Shown: positions 15,987 to 23,823 of the stretch, in pieces | How positions within the stretch are numbered: the stretch's first letter is position 1 | Layout: the number at the start of each line of letters is the position of its first letter | Source of the DNA: a virus | Length of the DNA: 23,823 nucleotides | IMG/VR virus record: IMGVR_UViG_3300020214_001748 | Location: 1 to 23,823 of that record | Reading direction: 5' to 3' (one strand) | Notes under the pieces: model-generated | The model's input: only the letters and a program-made list of their open reading frames with translations | The model's database searches: none | What the model was told of the DNA's origin: nothing | Program-made: the position numbers and the translations under genes

Positions 15987-16740
15987 TAAAACATCGATTC
16001 GTGATGAGCGCGGACTTCTGAATAACACCAACTATATTTTTAATAAAGACGGTACGGTAAATTGGCGAGCGATGGTCAATCCGATACACCTTTACCCAAA
16101 TAAAGATTGGTTCAACCGGAGAAACCAACCTGTCCCAGAGACGGGAGATGGACTTCGTGATGAGCAACTCCTAATTAAATTAGGAGGCATCAAGGAGGTC
16201 GCAAAGCTTCGTGGCTATTCTCGCGTCCATTTTCAATTTCCTAAGCTAGAACGTGATTATGTTGTAGCGTCATGTTCTATAGATTGGATTAATAATTTCG
16301 AAACTAATATTAACGGCTCAGAAGACGAGTGGCTTATGATTTCGTCTATGGACGTTGCAAATGCGACTTTTGAAAATACAGACGGGTTTGGGCAAAAGTT
16401 TCTTGAAACTATTGCGGCAAACCGCGCATTTGTTCGCACGGTAAGAAACTATCTTGGTATTCATATTGTTGGTGAAGATGAAATTGCCAAAGGCAATGGA
16501 GCCAAAGCCGCAACAGTAGCAGTAGACGGCTCTGCTGACGTTTCACCTCAAGGTATTCTGTCGAAAAAGTTCACAGACTCATTATACTTTCGCTCTGGCG
16601 ATGAGTGGTCTGATTTTAGAGGGTGGCTCAGAGAACTGTGGAAAGAAGAAACTTATAGAAACGAATCTGCAAAAGACTGGAAGTCTTGGGCCGATATTCC
16701 CTCAAAGGAGGCCCGCTCTCTTCTTAAGTTTATTAAGTGA
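15964..16740 (+). CDS. Possible single-strand annealing (recombination) protein (258 aa)
   Basis: I do not recognise the family firmly. Residues about 15-165 contain VNWRAMVNP near the start, a central AKLRGYSRVHFQFP..DYVVASCSIDW segment of strands, and FLETIAANRAFVRTVRNYLGI. The last pattern, an ETxAxxRAxxRxxRxxLGI helix after a strand pair, recalls RecT/Sak/Rad52-type annealing proteins. An Ala/Gly-rich linker (about 173-193) leads to a Trp-rich helical C-terminal domain (WSDFRGWLRELW, WKSWADIP). The linker-plus-tail layout also fits DNA-binding recombinases with a partner-binding end. The start overlaps the previous gene by 23 bases, and the stop overlaps the next start (TGATG). If the call is right, it would pair with the RecB/Cas4-like nuclease and the SSB-like protein of this window. 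Confidence 0.4.
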   Translation: MSETIKNNKTSIRDERGLLNNTNYIFNKDGTVNWRAMVNPIHLYPNKDWFNRRNQPVPETGDGLRDEQLLIKLGGIKEVAKLRGYSRVHFQFPKLERDYVVASCSIDWINNFETNINGSEDEWLMISSMDVANATFENTDGFGQKFLETIAANRAFVRTVRNYLGIHIVGEDEIAKGNGAKAATVAVDGSADVSPQGILSKKFTDSLYFRSGDEWSDFRGWLRELWKEETYRNESAKDWKSWADIPSKEARSLLKFIK

Positions 16741-17210
16741 TGGTCAAAAGAATTACAAGCATATTCGCTCTCAAACCTATCCTTCAAAAAATGAAGGATA
16801 GTGAGGGGCTAAAAAAAATTCTTGATAAACAAGGGCATGTAGCTGGCGCTTGGGACATCAAGCATTTAGAAAGTCAGCTTATGCAACTTTTGTTAGTTTT
16901 TAAAAATGATGCGGTAATAGTTTGTTATTTTGAAAAAGAAGAACCCGTATCTTTGTTTGCAGGTATCGCATCTAAAGATTGGTGCTGCGGCAAAATTGGA
17001 CTGAATGAGATTGTATGGATTTCGACTCGACCCACAATGTTTGGAGGTTTTAGGGTTTTGCAAGAAGTGGAAAAAATTATTGTCGAAAATAAGATTGACT
17101 TTTTGTCGATGAATTATATGTGTAATGGTGGAGACCCAAGAATTCAAGCCTTTTATATGGCTAATGGATTTCGCCTAGATACACTTTGTTTTGTTAAGCG
17201 CTACGAATAA
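16740..17210 (+). CDS. GNAT-like N-acetyltransferase (156 aa)
   Basis: The product resembles small phage GNAT proteins. It has an N-terminal helix region, then strands with AVIVCYFEKEEPVSLFAGIA and NEIVWISTRP. An acetyl-CoA-like helix region around GGFRVLQEVEKI follows, and the ending RIQAFYMANGFRLD matches the typical GNAT C-terminal AxxFYxxxGF motif. I chose ATG 16740, which overlaps the upstream stop (TGATG); a GTG three bases earlier is not needed. A second in-frame ATG at 16791 (Met18) lies inside a perfect hairpin. A classical Q/RxxGxG/A loop is not clear, so acyl-CoA binding is not proven. The target could be a protein, a nucleotide or a small molecule. The gene closes this middle operon before a weak terminator-like hairpin. 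Confidence 0.6.
   Translation: MVKRITSIFALKPILQKMKDSEGLKKILDKQGHVAGAWDIKHLESQLMQLLLVFKNDAVIVCYFEKEEPVSLFAGIASKDWCCGKIGLNEIVWISTRPTMFGGFRVLQEVEKIIVENKIDFLSMNYMCNGGDPRIQAFYMANGFRLDTLCFVKRYE
16777..16801. repeat. Perfect 10-bp inverted repeat inside the GNAT-like gene
   Basis: CTATCCTTCA (16777-16786) pairs exactly with TGAAGGATAG (16792-16801) around a five-base A loop. The internal in-frame ATG (16791-16793) is at the loop/stem junction. There is no following T-run, so it is not a normal terminator. It may be an RNA structure affecting translation or a protein site; no function is shown. Confidence 0.5.
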
Positions 17211-17230
17211 TTCTTTGCGTGCGCTTTTTA
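17196..17230 (+). terminator. Possible weak terminator before nrdA
   Basis: AAGCGC (17196-17201) pairs with GCGCTT (17221-17226); ACG and CGT can extend the stem past a one-base bulge. The loop is about 12 bases, and the T-run is five bases and overlaps the stem end. It spans the stop of the GNAT-like gene. It is weaker than the two terminators upstream. Confidence 0.4.
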
Positions 17231-17282
17231 GTTTGGTAATCAACATTTGATATGTAATATCTCTTACCTTATTTTACTTTTT

Positions 17283-19583
17283 ATGAAAAAACTAATGACC
17301 GTCAACAAGAGAAGCGGAGAAGTTGAAAAATTCGATGCAGATAAAATTAATAAAGTTTTAGAATGGGCTTGTACTGGAATTCACGACACTTCATTTGAGG
17401 AGGTCGCGATGAACGCCAACCTTTCTTTTTTTGATGGAATATCTTCAAAAGATATTCACAATACGTTGATTGAAGCTGCTTCTGGGTTAATTTCTGAAGA
17501 AAAGCCTCAGTATCAATATGTTGCCTCTCGTCTTTTAAATTATCAATTGCGCAAAGAAGTTTGGGGCGGCAAAAACGCTCCAAAGCTCATTGATTTCGTA
17601 AAAGAAAATATTAAAAATAAAGTTTACGATCCTGCTATTCTTGAATGGTACGACGAGCGTGAGTTTCACAAGCTTGACGAGTATCTTCGGCATGATCGTG
17701 ATTTTATTTTCACATACGCTGGTATTAAACAGCTTTGTGAAAAGTATTTAGTTCAAAATAGAACTAATAAGAAACTGTACGAAACTCCTCAATTTGCCTA
17801 TATGCTCATTGCAATGACCTTGTTTAAAGATTATAAGAGCGAGCGCATCTCTTTTATTAAAAAAGCTTATAATTATTTTAGCCAGCACAAGATTAATCTT
17901 CCTACTCCAATTATGGCTGGGGTCAGAACAACATTGAAATCTTATGCTTCTTGCGCCTTGTTCAGCGTAGACGATTCATTAGATTCTATCTTTGCCAATA
18001 ATAGCGCTATTGGCTTTGCTACCGCAAATCGTTACGGTATTGGCATTAATGCAAGTCGTCTTCGAGCCGTTAATACTCCAGTTAAAGGCGGCATGGTAAG
18101 TCACACTGGACCAGTTCCGTTTCTTAAGATGTTTGAGTCTACCGTAAAGTCTTGTCATCAGAATGGCATTCGCGGCGGCTCTGCAACGGTAAACGTGGCT
18201 TGGTTTCATCACGATATTGAAGACATTCTTGTTCTCAAAAACAATGCTGGGACCGACGATAATCGAGTTCGTAAACTTGATTATTGCATTGGATTTGATC
18301 GCACGTTCTATGATCGTTTGATCAAGAACGAAAGTATCACTTTGTTTTCTTATCATGAAGCTCCAGAGCTTTGGGATAGCTTTGGTATGCCTGAATTCAA
18401 AGAGCTTTATGAAGAGGCGGAAAAAAACAAGAGTCTTAAATTTAAAAAGACAGTAAATGCTCGCGATTTATTTTTCTTGTTTTCTAAAGAGCGCGTAGAA
18501 ACTGGTCGTATTTATTTAATGAACGTTGACCATGCAAACTCGCACGGCTCTTGGAACGCTCAGGTAGACACTAGTAATCTTTGTCTTGAAGTTAATCATC
18601 CACTCAAACCAATAAAAGACTTGAATGATCCTAACGGAGAAATTGGCGTTTGTATTTTATCTGCCGTCAATCTTCTTGAGGTAATCAAGGACGAGATGGA
18701 CTCTGTGTGCGAAATTATTGTTCGTATGCTTGATGCTCTAATTGATCATCAAAACTATTTCGTTCCTGCTGCCGCTAATTTTGCTAAAAATCGCCGCAGT
18801 CTTGGAGTTGGCGTTAGCAATCTTGCTGGCTATCTTGCAAATATTGGAGTCAAGTACACTGATAAGAATGCCGCAAATAAAGCTGCGGCTATTATGGAAC
18901 TTGTGAGTTATAATTTAATCAAGGCTTCAGTTAAGATGGCTCAAGAAAAAGGGCCATGCGCTTTGTTCTCTGAAACAAAGTTCTCAAACGCTATTCTACC
19001 AATCGATACTTATTGCAAAAATATTGATGAGTTTGTTACTGAAAAACTTCATTGCGATTGGGAAGGCTTGCGAAAAGAAATTAAAACACATGGTATGCGC
19101 CATAGTACCCTAACTGCACTTATGCCTGTCGAGTCTAGTTCTGTTATTCAATCCTCAACCAATGGGATTGAGCCTCCCCGCTCTTTGATTTCCTACAAGC
19201 GCTCAAAGGCTGGAGTTATTCCTGTTGTTGTGCCTCATATTAAAAATAACAAAGATAATTATACTCTCGCATTTGAAATGCCTAATAATCAAGGTTATCT
19301 GAAAGTTGTCGCTGCTCTTCAAAAATTTGTAGACATGAGCATTTCAACTAATCTTTATTACAATGCCACTCGTTATCCAAACAAAATTCCAAGTCAAGGA
19401 GAACTTGTCGGGGACTTAATTTTGGCTTATAAATATGGTATTAAAAATCTTTATTACACAAATACGTTTGACGGCGATACGCAGACCGCATTACATACGA
19501 AACAAGAAGTTAAACAAGAAGTAAAAACTGAAAAATCGCAAGACGATACCCAAGGCTGCGCTGGTGGAGCTTGCACCTTATAA
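17283..19583 (+). CDS. nrdA: Ribonucleoside-diphosphate reductase class Ia, alpha subunit
   Basis: This is the catalytic large subunit that reduces ribonucleotides to deoxyribonucleotides (766 aa, close to E. coli NrdA at 761). An ATP-cone for allosteric control covers about 3-95. Active-site residues are present: Cys224 (ASCALF), Asn432, Cys434 and Glu436 in NLCLE, and Cys457 (VCILS). Tyr724/Tyr725 of the radical path are in LYYTN. The C-terminal shuttle pair is Cys759/Cys764. A short Gln/Glu/Lys repeat precedes that tail. I chose ATG 17283 because the upstream 12 residues from 17247 do not match the family. There is no Shine-Dalgarno sequence; TTGGTA (17233-17238) and TAATAT (17255-17260) are a possible but weak promoter. 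It would supply dNTPs for phage replication with nrdB next to it. No intron or intein is visible. Confidence 0.96.
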   Translation: MKKLMTVNKRSGEVEKFDADKINKVLEWACTGIHDTSFEEVAMNANLSFFDGISSKDIHNTLIEAASGLISEEKPQYQYVASRLLNYQLRKEVWGGKNAPKLIDFVKENIKNKVYDPAILEWYDEREFHKLDEYLRHDRDFIFTYAGIKQLCEKYLVQNRTNKKLYETPQFAYMLIAMTLFKDYKSERISFIKKAYNYFSQHKINLPTPIMAGVRTTLKSYASCALFSVDDSLDSIFANNSAIGFATANRYGIGINASRLRAVNTPVKGGMVSHTGPVPFLKMFESTVKSCHQNGIRGGSATVNVAWFHHDIEDILVLKNNAGTDDNRVRKLDYCIGFDRTFYDRLIKNESITLFSYHEAPELWDSFGMPEFKELYEEAEKNKSLKFKKTVNARDLFFLFSKERVETGRIYLMNVDHANSHGSWNAQVDTSNLCLEVNHPLKPIKDLNDPNGEIGVCILSAVNLLEVIKDEMDSVCEIIVRMLDALIDHQNYFVPAAANFAKNRRSLGVGVSNLAGYLANIGVKYTDKNAANKAAAIMELVSYNLIKASVKMAQEKGPCALFSETKFSNAILPIDTYCKNIDEFVTEKLHCDWEGLRKEIKTHGMRHSTLTALMPVESSSVIQSSTNGIEPPRSLISYKRSKAGVIPVVVPHIKNNKDNYTLAFEMPNNQGYLKVVAALQKFVDMSISTNLYYNATRYPNKIPSQGELVGDLILAYKYGIKNLYYTNTFDGDTQTALHTKQEVKQEVKTEKSQDDTQGCAGGACTL

Positions 19584-19585
19584 TA

Positions 19586-19831
19586 ATGAAAACCGTACTT
19601 AATACTGTAAACGTGGACTCGCTCAAGCAGCCGCTCTTTCTTGGTGAAGACTTGGCGATTCAAAGGTATGATCGCTTAAAGTATCCCAAGTTCTATGATC
19701 TTTATGATCAGCAGATTAACTTCTTCTGGCGACCACAAGAAATTAATCTTACAAAAGATGCGGCTGATTATAAGAATCTTTCTCCAGAGAAAAGTTTGTT
19801 TTTGATAGCAATCTCCGCTTTCAGACTATGA
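19586..19831 (+). CDS. nrdB: Ribonucleotide reductase beta subunit, N-terminal fragment
   Basis: This 81-residue piece matches the start of class Ia NrdB: a LFLGEDLAIQRYD segment, then INFFWRPQEINLTKDAADY, then the beginning of the second core helix. It aligns without gaps to E. coli NrdB up to the residue equivalent to Tyr79, then runs into two wrong residues and a stop. All iron ligands lie after the break, so this fragment alone has no metal site. ATG 19586 is two bases after the nrdA stop; an upstream TTG in the same frame is less likely. The stop (19829-19831) overlaps the next start as ATGA. Either one base is missing near 19819-19822 or nrdB is expressed in two pieces. Confidence 0.88.
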   Translation: MKTVLNTVNVDSLKQPLFLGEDLAIQRYDRLKYPKFYDLYDQQINFFWRPQEINLTKDAADYKNLSPEKSLFLIAISAFRL

Positions 19832-20640
19832 CAGACTCAATGCTATCGCGCAGTATTGGGTCGCTTTCTAACTATGTTAGCAACCCAGAGCTTGAGATCT
19901 GCATGAATGTTTGGTCTTTCTTCGAAACCATTCACAGCAATAGTTATACATATATCTTGCAAAACGTTCACCCAGACGCCACAAAATTTTTTGATTCGAT
20001 TCTTGATGATAAAGAAATTGTCAAAAGGGCGCAATTTATTTCTAATAAATACGACGCTCTTCTGAATACCAAGAGCGACGATCCGAAACAACAGATTTTT
20101 GACGCACTTCTTTCAACCCAAATCACTGAGGGCGTGACTTTCTACATCTCGTTTGCTTGCTCGTTTTATTTTGGCTATCGCGGTAAAATGGAAGGAAATG
20201 CTAAAATTATTAATTTAATTTCTCGCGACGAAAATCTTCATGTAGCTATTAGTCAAAATATTTTAAAAATTCTTCGCAACGAGCCTAAAGAAGGGTTCCA
20301 AGATATTTTTAAGAAAAATGAAGATAGGATTTATGAGGGCTATCGTATGGCAGTGGAAGCAGAAAAAGATTGGGCTGATTACCTTTTTTCAAAAGGTAGT
20401 TTAATTGGCCTTACCGCCGATTCATTGAAGCATTACGTTGAATGGCTCGCTGACAACCGACTCACTTCGATGGGATACAAAAGGCTTTACAACGTCAAAA
20501 GTAATCCTATTGCTGGGTGGCTGGACAGTTTCTACGACAGTAAGAAAATTCAAGTCGCTCCACAAGAGACTGAGATTTCTTCTTATGTAAAAGGCGTTGA
20601 CAGTAAAATCGACGAATCAGTATTTGATATTAAATTTTAA
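19828..20640 (+). CDS. nrdB: Ribonucleotide reductase beta subunit, main fragment with the radical site
   Basis: This 270-residue fragment holds the whole di-iron tyrosyl-radical site of class Ia NrdB. Asp3 (equivalent to E. coli D84), Glu33 and His36 in ETIH, and Tyr40 (equivalent to the radical Y122) are near the start. The later ligands lie in QITEGVTFY and DENLH. The C-terminus SSYVKGVDSKIDES..DIKF matches the tail that binds NrdA. Reading this frame back to 19819 and joining it to the previous one gives AF-QTMTDS, which fits the family exactly with a -1 shift. No canonical slippery heptamer is present at the junction. The ATGA overlap would allow separate translation. It ends three bases before the convergent tail gene, with no terminator visible between them. 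Confidence 0.93.
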   Translation: MTDSMLSRSIGSLSNYVSNPELEICMNVWSFFETIHSNSYTYILQNVHPDATKFFDSILDDKEIVKRAQFISNKYDALLNTKSDDPKQQIFDALLSTQITEGVTFYISFACSFYFGYRGKMEGNAKIINLISRDENLHVAISQNILKILRNEPKEGFQDIFKKNEDRIYEGYRMAVEAEKDWADYLFSKGSLIGLTADSLKHYVEWLADNRLTSMGYKRLYNVKSNPIAGWLDSFYDSKKIQVAPQETEISSYVKGVDSKIDESVFDIKF

Positions 20641-20643
20641 TTA

Positions 20644-23600
20644 CTAAATAGCTAGATACCGGCCTCTATCGTCTCTCCATTCGTTTTCGTCTCTAGTAAT
20701 TTCTGCCCTTTCGCCAGGACGAATAGTGGAAATTAGTTCTCCGTTACTGGATTCTATAAATAGACTATATTCAAGACCAGCATTTATTATTACTATTGTA
20801 TCGCCTTCTGCAACCTCTGTTGGCAAAACCATTGTAGAATCTGAAATTGGCGTCACTAAATTCGTTTTATTTATTTGATCGGTAGGAATATTAAATTTAA
20901 TTTCAACTTGTTTAACTTTACCAACGGTTGTGCCACCTCCAGAAACAGCTCCTCCATTATATGTAAATTCAACATTTAAAGTTGGTGAGTCTGCGCCTAT
21001 AGCAACCCAATTTATTTCTGAATTACCAAGCTGCTCTATTTTGTACTTTAAGTTTTTTATTAACGGATTATTATTGTTAGAAACATTAATGGCTTGTTTC
21101 TGATCTCTCCCTCCATCCAAAAAATATCTGTTCGCAGTTGAAGGGGTGGTTTCAGCTTGTTCCATTTCTAAATATCCACTTACAACTTTAGAAGTAAAAC
21201 CGGGTCCGTAATCATCCCAAGGTCTGAATCTAAAATACAACCATTCTCCTGTGGGTAAACGTTCTCCAAGAGTAATTACATTCAGATAGCTTCTTGTTTC
21301 AGTTAAAGAAACTGTCGCAAACTTATTAGTGTGATTAACCAAGTCTGGAGTAAATACTCTTTTCACAGTTGCTGTTCCATTAATTGTTTGTCCATTATAT
21401 TGAAATTCGCTACCCAGTATTGGAGTATTTGAATCGTGACCTATTGTTTTCCAGTTTACATTACTACCCGTAGTCACAATTTCGTAATAATTATCTTTTT
21501 CCATACTAGTATGGTTTATAATATTAGTATATCCTACTCCAGTATATACATCAACACTTAAAACATCTTTATTTGAAGTGGCGTTGAAGCAATTAAATAT
21601 AATTTTACTTTTTGAAACAGGTTCTGGCAACACACTGAAAGCAATTCCAGAAAACCCTGTTTTATTTGGTAGTGTAATATCATGAAGATTACAAATACCT
21701 AGTGGGTTGCCTTCTTTTGTTGATAATTCCCTTCCTTCAAACTGACCGAAAGAAGAATAGTGTTCTGCTCCCCATTTGGAAATAGATTTTGATTTATCAA
21801 CGTATTTTTCATAATGTTCTATCAAATCTTTAGATTCATATCCATATTTTGCCATAGTTCCGCCTTTATAAACATATGTTTCAAAATCAGGTTCGCCAGT
21901 TCCTTTAACATTAATTCCAACAGCAGCCCTTGTTCCAGAAAGTAATCCAGTGCCATTATAAAACGTAGCCGTAGAAAATGCTCCAGATATATCTCTAAAT
22001 GTCAATGGGACACTTTCGTCTTCACTCCTTAGTAAGTTACCACCAGCATCTCTTACTCCAGAACCTGAAATTGTTGTTATGGCTCCAATTGTACTTGCCA
22101 CATCAGGGCTCCAAACAGCTAATCCAGTAAAATTTCTATTACCGTAATATCCAGACAAAATTTGATATGGAGAGTTTTGAAAAGAGTCTATAACCTGTAT
22201 CCTGGAATAACCAGGGTATTGATTTACCGCTTGAAAGGTTCCTGTTTTAGACAAATTGGTGTTATCGGTAACAATGACCCTTAATCCTATTTCTCTTGAA
22301 TATTCTATAGACTCTGGAGTTCTGGAGCTATCAAACATAGCAGCATTATTTGCTTGTGTTATTCTATAAGATAAACCTTGATAGTTTTTTTCTTCTTTTA
22401 TCACTTGACCAGCAGAATCTAAAACTTGAACCGTAACTTTTTGAGGCAAGTCAACAAATGGATTTTCGTAAATTTGCTCTTTGGTTGCCATTTTCCCGCC
22501 CGTAGGATCAAGATATTTCCATCTAAAAACTAAATCTTTTGAAGTCCAATTGCCCCTGCCGTTTCCACTGTAAGTACCATTATCAAAACCAATTGAATAT
22601 TTTACAGAGTCTTGATCTGCGGTATCAATTGTGAATCCACTTGGAATTGTAGAAGTTAATAATTCATTAATGTCATTGATTTTTAAATTTGCAGAAGGTA
22701 GCATAACGATTCCTGTCGCCACATAATCGGAAAGTAATTTATATGTTGTTCCTTGCGAATATATTTTAAAATCATATTGGCCCCAAATGTCATTACCGTC
22801 TGAACCTGTTATTGGGATTGTTAAAGTATGTATTCCTGATGGAGTAGAGTATGCTTGAACTATTGAGTCATACTCATTTGTTGTTGAATAGTCTGGTTTA
22901 CTAACGTAAACTTTATATCCAGTAATTGGACTATTTGTTCCAGACCAAATAATGTGAATGCCAGTGTATTTTGTCGTTCCAGAAAAGCCACTGATGCTTT
23001 GTATACCAGATGGCGGATTAGGTTTTACGACCACATCATATGGCCCCTGAACATAATAACTAGGCGAAGTATCTAAAATATCTTTTTCAATATAATCATC
23101 CTTATTGTTTAAATATTCAATACCTACAATGCCGTATTGATTAGCCTCTTCTTCTTTTGTTGCAATAGTTTTGTATAGTTTTGGCTCAACGCCCGAGCCG
23201 CTTAGAACATAAAGAGAGCCTTCAGAGACTAAATCTAAATTTTGAGGAGTTGTATCTACTGTTAAGCTATAAATACCTTTAGGATATCCAGTGCCATAAA
23301 CTAAGCCGCTATATCCAATACCATTAGATTCTGGCAATGATTTCAAATCAGATTGGCCTAGTGTTCCGCCTCCAACATAAACCTCCAACCCAAGTGCAGT
23401 AAATGCGCCAGACACAAGAGCAGATGTCAAAGTTGTGGTTAGCGGAATTTTCCCTGTACCATAAAAATCTTTTGGCAAACCAACAGAATAATAACCATCG
23501 CTATTTCCTCTGGTCCATTTTGTTGATGATGTATTATTCCCGATTCCTGGGGTGGACGCAAAAGTTACTGTCTCATTAGTTCGGGTAAGTGTTGGATTTT

Positions 23601-23823
23601 TGTCAATATGGAAAGTGATGCTATTTGGGTCGTCGCTTATACTATTTATTCTTGAATTTTCTGGAATTCCAGAGCCAGCAACGTACATTCCTACAGCAAC
23701 TCCACCAAGTTGAGAAATGCTTTGAGTTGTTAATCCAATATTTTTATTTAATGTTGCAATATCGCATTGTCTGGTGAATTCGTTTAAGTAATCTTCAGTA
23801 AAGTATTCTTTAGACGTATGATC
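20644..23823 (-). CDS. gpJ-like tail-tip / host-specificity protein, 5' partial
   Basis: The frame is open to the right edge, so the N-terminus is missing; 1059 codons plus a TAG stop are present. The ATG at 23686-23688 is internal. Near visible residues 218-250 the segment ANQYGIVGIEYLNNKDDYIE matches the end of the phage lambda J-type hub domain. A fibronectin-type-III-like domain follows (about 265-365), starting PNPPSGI. Later regions are beta-rich and Gly/Ser/Thr-rich. About 655-700 has a WGAEHYSSFGQFEGR motif seen in surface and secreted proteins. Two diverged copies of a NW.xIG...F.YNG module lie at about 778-823 and 926-970. The protein should sit at the tail tip and bind the host receptor. 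It is the only - strand gene visible here and converges on nrdB. Confidence 0.85.
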   Translation of the reverse strand, partial: DHTSKEYFTEDYLNEFTRQCDIATLNKNIGLTTQSISQLGGVAVGMYVAGSGIPENSRINSISDDPNSITFHIDKNPTLTRTNETVTFASTPGIGNNTSSTKWTRGNSDGYYSVGLPKDFYGTGKIPLTTTLTSALVSGAFTALGLEVYVGGGTLGQSDLKSLPESNGIGYSGLVYGTGYPKGIYSLTVDTTPQNLDLVSEGSLYVLSGSGVEPKLYKTIATKEEEANQYGIVGIEYLNNKDDYIEKDILDTSPSYYVQGPYDVVVKPNPPSGIQSISGFSGTTKYTGIHIIWSGTNSPITGYKVYVSKPDYSTTNEYDSIVQAYSTPSGIHTLTIPITGSDGNDIWGQYDFKIYSQGTTYKLLSDYVATGIVMLPSANLKINDINELLTSTIPSGFTIDTADQDSVKYSIGFDNGTYSGNGRGNWTSKDLVFRWKYLDPTGGKMATKEQIYENPFVDLPQKVTVQVLDSAGQVIKEEKNYQGLSYRITQANNAAMFDSSRTPESIEYSREIGLRVIVTDNTNLSKTGTFQAVNQYPGYSRIQVIDSFQNSPYQILSGYYGNRNFTGLAVWSPDVASTIGAITTISGSGVRDAGGNLLRSEDESVPLTFRDISGAFSTATFYNGTGLLSGTRAAVGINVKGTGEPDFETYVYKGGTMAKYGYESKDLIEHYEKYVDKSKSISKWGAEHYSSFGQFEGRELSTKEGNPLGICNLHDITLPNKTGFSGIAFSVLPEPVSKSKIIFNCFNATSNKDVLSVDVYTGVGYTNIINHTSMEKDNYYEIVTTGSNVNWKTIGHDSNTPILGSEFQYNGQTINGTATVKRVFTPDLVNHTNKFATVSLTETRSYLNVITLGERLPTGEWLYFRFRPWDDYGPGFTSKVVSGYLEMEQAETTPSTANRYFLDGGRDQKQAINVSNNNNPLIKNLKYKIEQLGNSEINWVAIGADSPTLNVEFTYNGGAVSGGGTTVGKVKQVEIKFNIPTDQINKTNLVTPISDSTMVLPTEVAEGDTIVIINAGLEYSLFIESSNGELISTIRPGERAEITRDENEWRDDRGRYLAI

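Noticed and set aside
17979-18356. 125-codon open frame on the - strand
   Set aside because: It lies wholly inside nrdA, whose residues there are conserved; the composition looks like an antisense shadow.
19814-19828. Programmed -1 ribosomal frameshift in nrdB
   Set aside because: No XXXYYYZ slippery heptamer is present at GCTTTCAG and no downstream stem was evident, so a missing base or real split is preferred.
19586-20640. Intron or homing element interrupting nrdB
   Set aside because: Phage RNR genes often carry introns or inteins, but the two pieces align to the family with no inserted sequence at the break.
1-23823. tRNA genes, CRISPR arrays, transposons and integrase
   Set aside because: Gaps between genes are too short for most of these, and no cloverleaf, spaced direct repeats, transposase or recombinase motifs were seen.

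Overview
The window looks like part of an AT-rich, tightly packed genome of a tailed double-stranded DNA phage (Caudoviricetes). The evidence is a replication and nucleotide-metabolism set without host housekeeping genes, many small unknown genes, start/stop overlaps between neighbours, and a very large tail-tip protein running off the right edge. No tRNA, CRISPR array, insertion sequence or integrase was seen. The host cannot be named. Most starts lack a strong Shine-Dalgarno sequence, which fits a host lineage that relies little on that signal, but this is weak evidence. No stretch longer than about 300 bases lacks a gene.

Left part (1-11.7 kb, all + strand): a replication operon. It runs from a partial PD-(D/E)XK-type nuclease through a small unknown, a DnaB-like helicase, a TOPRIM primase and a RecB/Cas4-like nuclease to a three-gene set that together resembles a bacterial DNA polymerase III alpha subunit. 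That set is a separate PHP-like domain protein, a DEDDh (DnaQ-like) 3'-5' exonuclease, and a DnaE-type polymerase core with a C-terminal OB fold. A two-ATPase-domain ClpA/ClpC-like unfoldase, an APH/choline-kinase-like protein and a small basic protein follow, and a strong terminator closes the run. Adjacent genes overlap by 1-41 bases or are separated by at most 22 bases, so translation is probably coupled.

Middle (11.7-17.2 kb, + strand): two small conserved phage-type genes lie between two strong terminators. A possible single-strand DNA-binding protein comes next, then a large multidomain glycosyltransferase. That gene holds a GT4-type domain with a zinc-ribbon insertion, a DUF4214-like segment and a GT9/heptosyltransferase-like domain whose second half lies in the next reading frame. 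A possible single-strand-annealing protein and a GNAT-like acetyltransferase follow.

Right part (17.2-23.8 kb): class Ia ribonucleotide reductase genes nrdA and nrdB. nrdB is broken by a -1 frame change at an ATGA overlap just before the first iron ligand. Facing them on the - strand, three bases away, is a gpJ-like tail-tip/host-specificity protein of at least 1059 residues whose N-terminus lies outside the window.

Working together, the helicase, primase, polymerase and proofreading exonuclease would copy the genome. The RNR supplies dNTPs. The nuclease, SSB-like and annealing-like proteins may handle recombination. The glycosyltransferase and tail protein act at the virion or cell surface. 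The most unusual point is the polymerase split into PHP, exonuclease and polymerase chains in the order PHP-Exo-Pol. This recalls the PolC architecture, although the polymerase core itself is DnaE-type.
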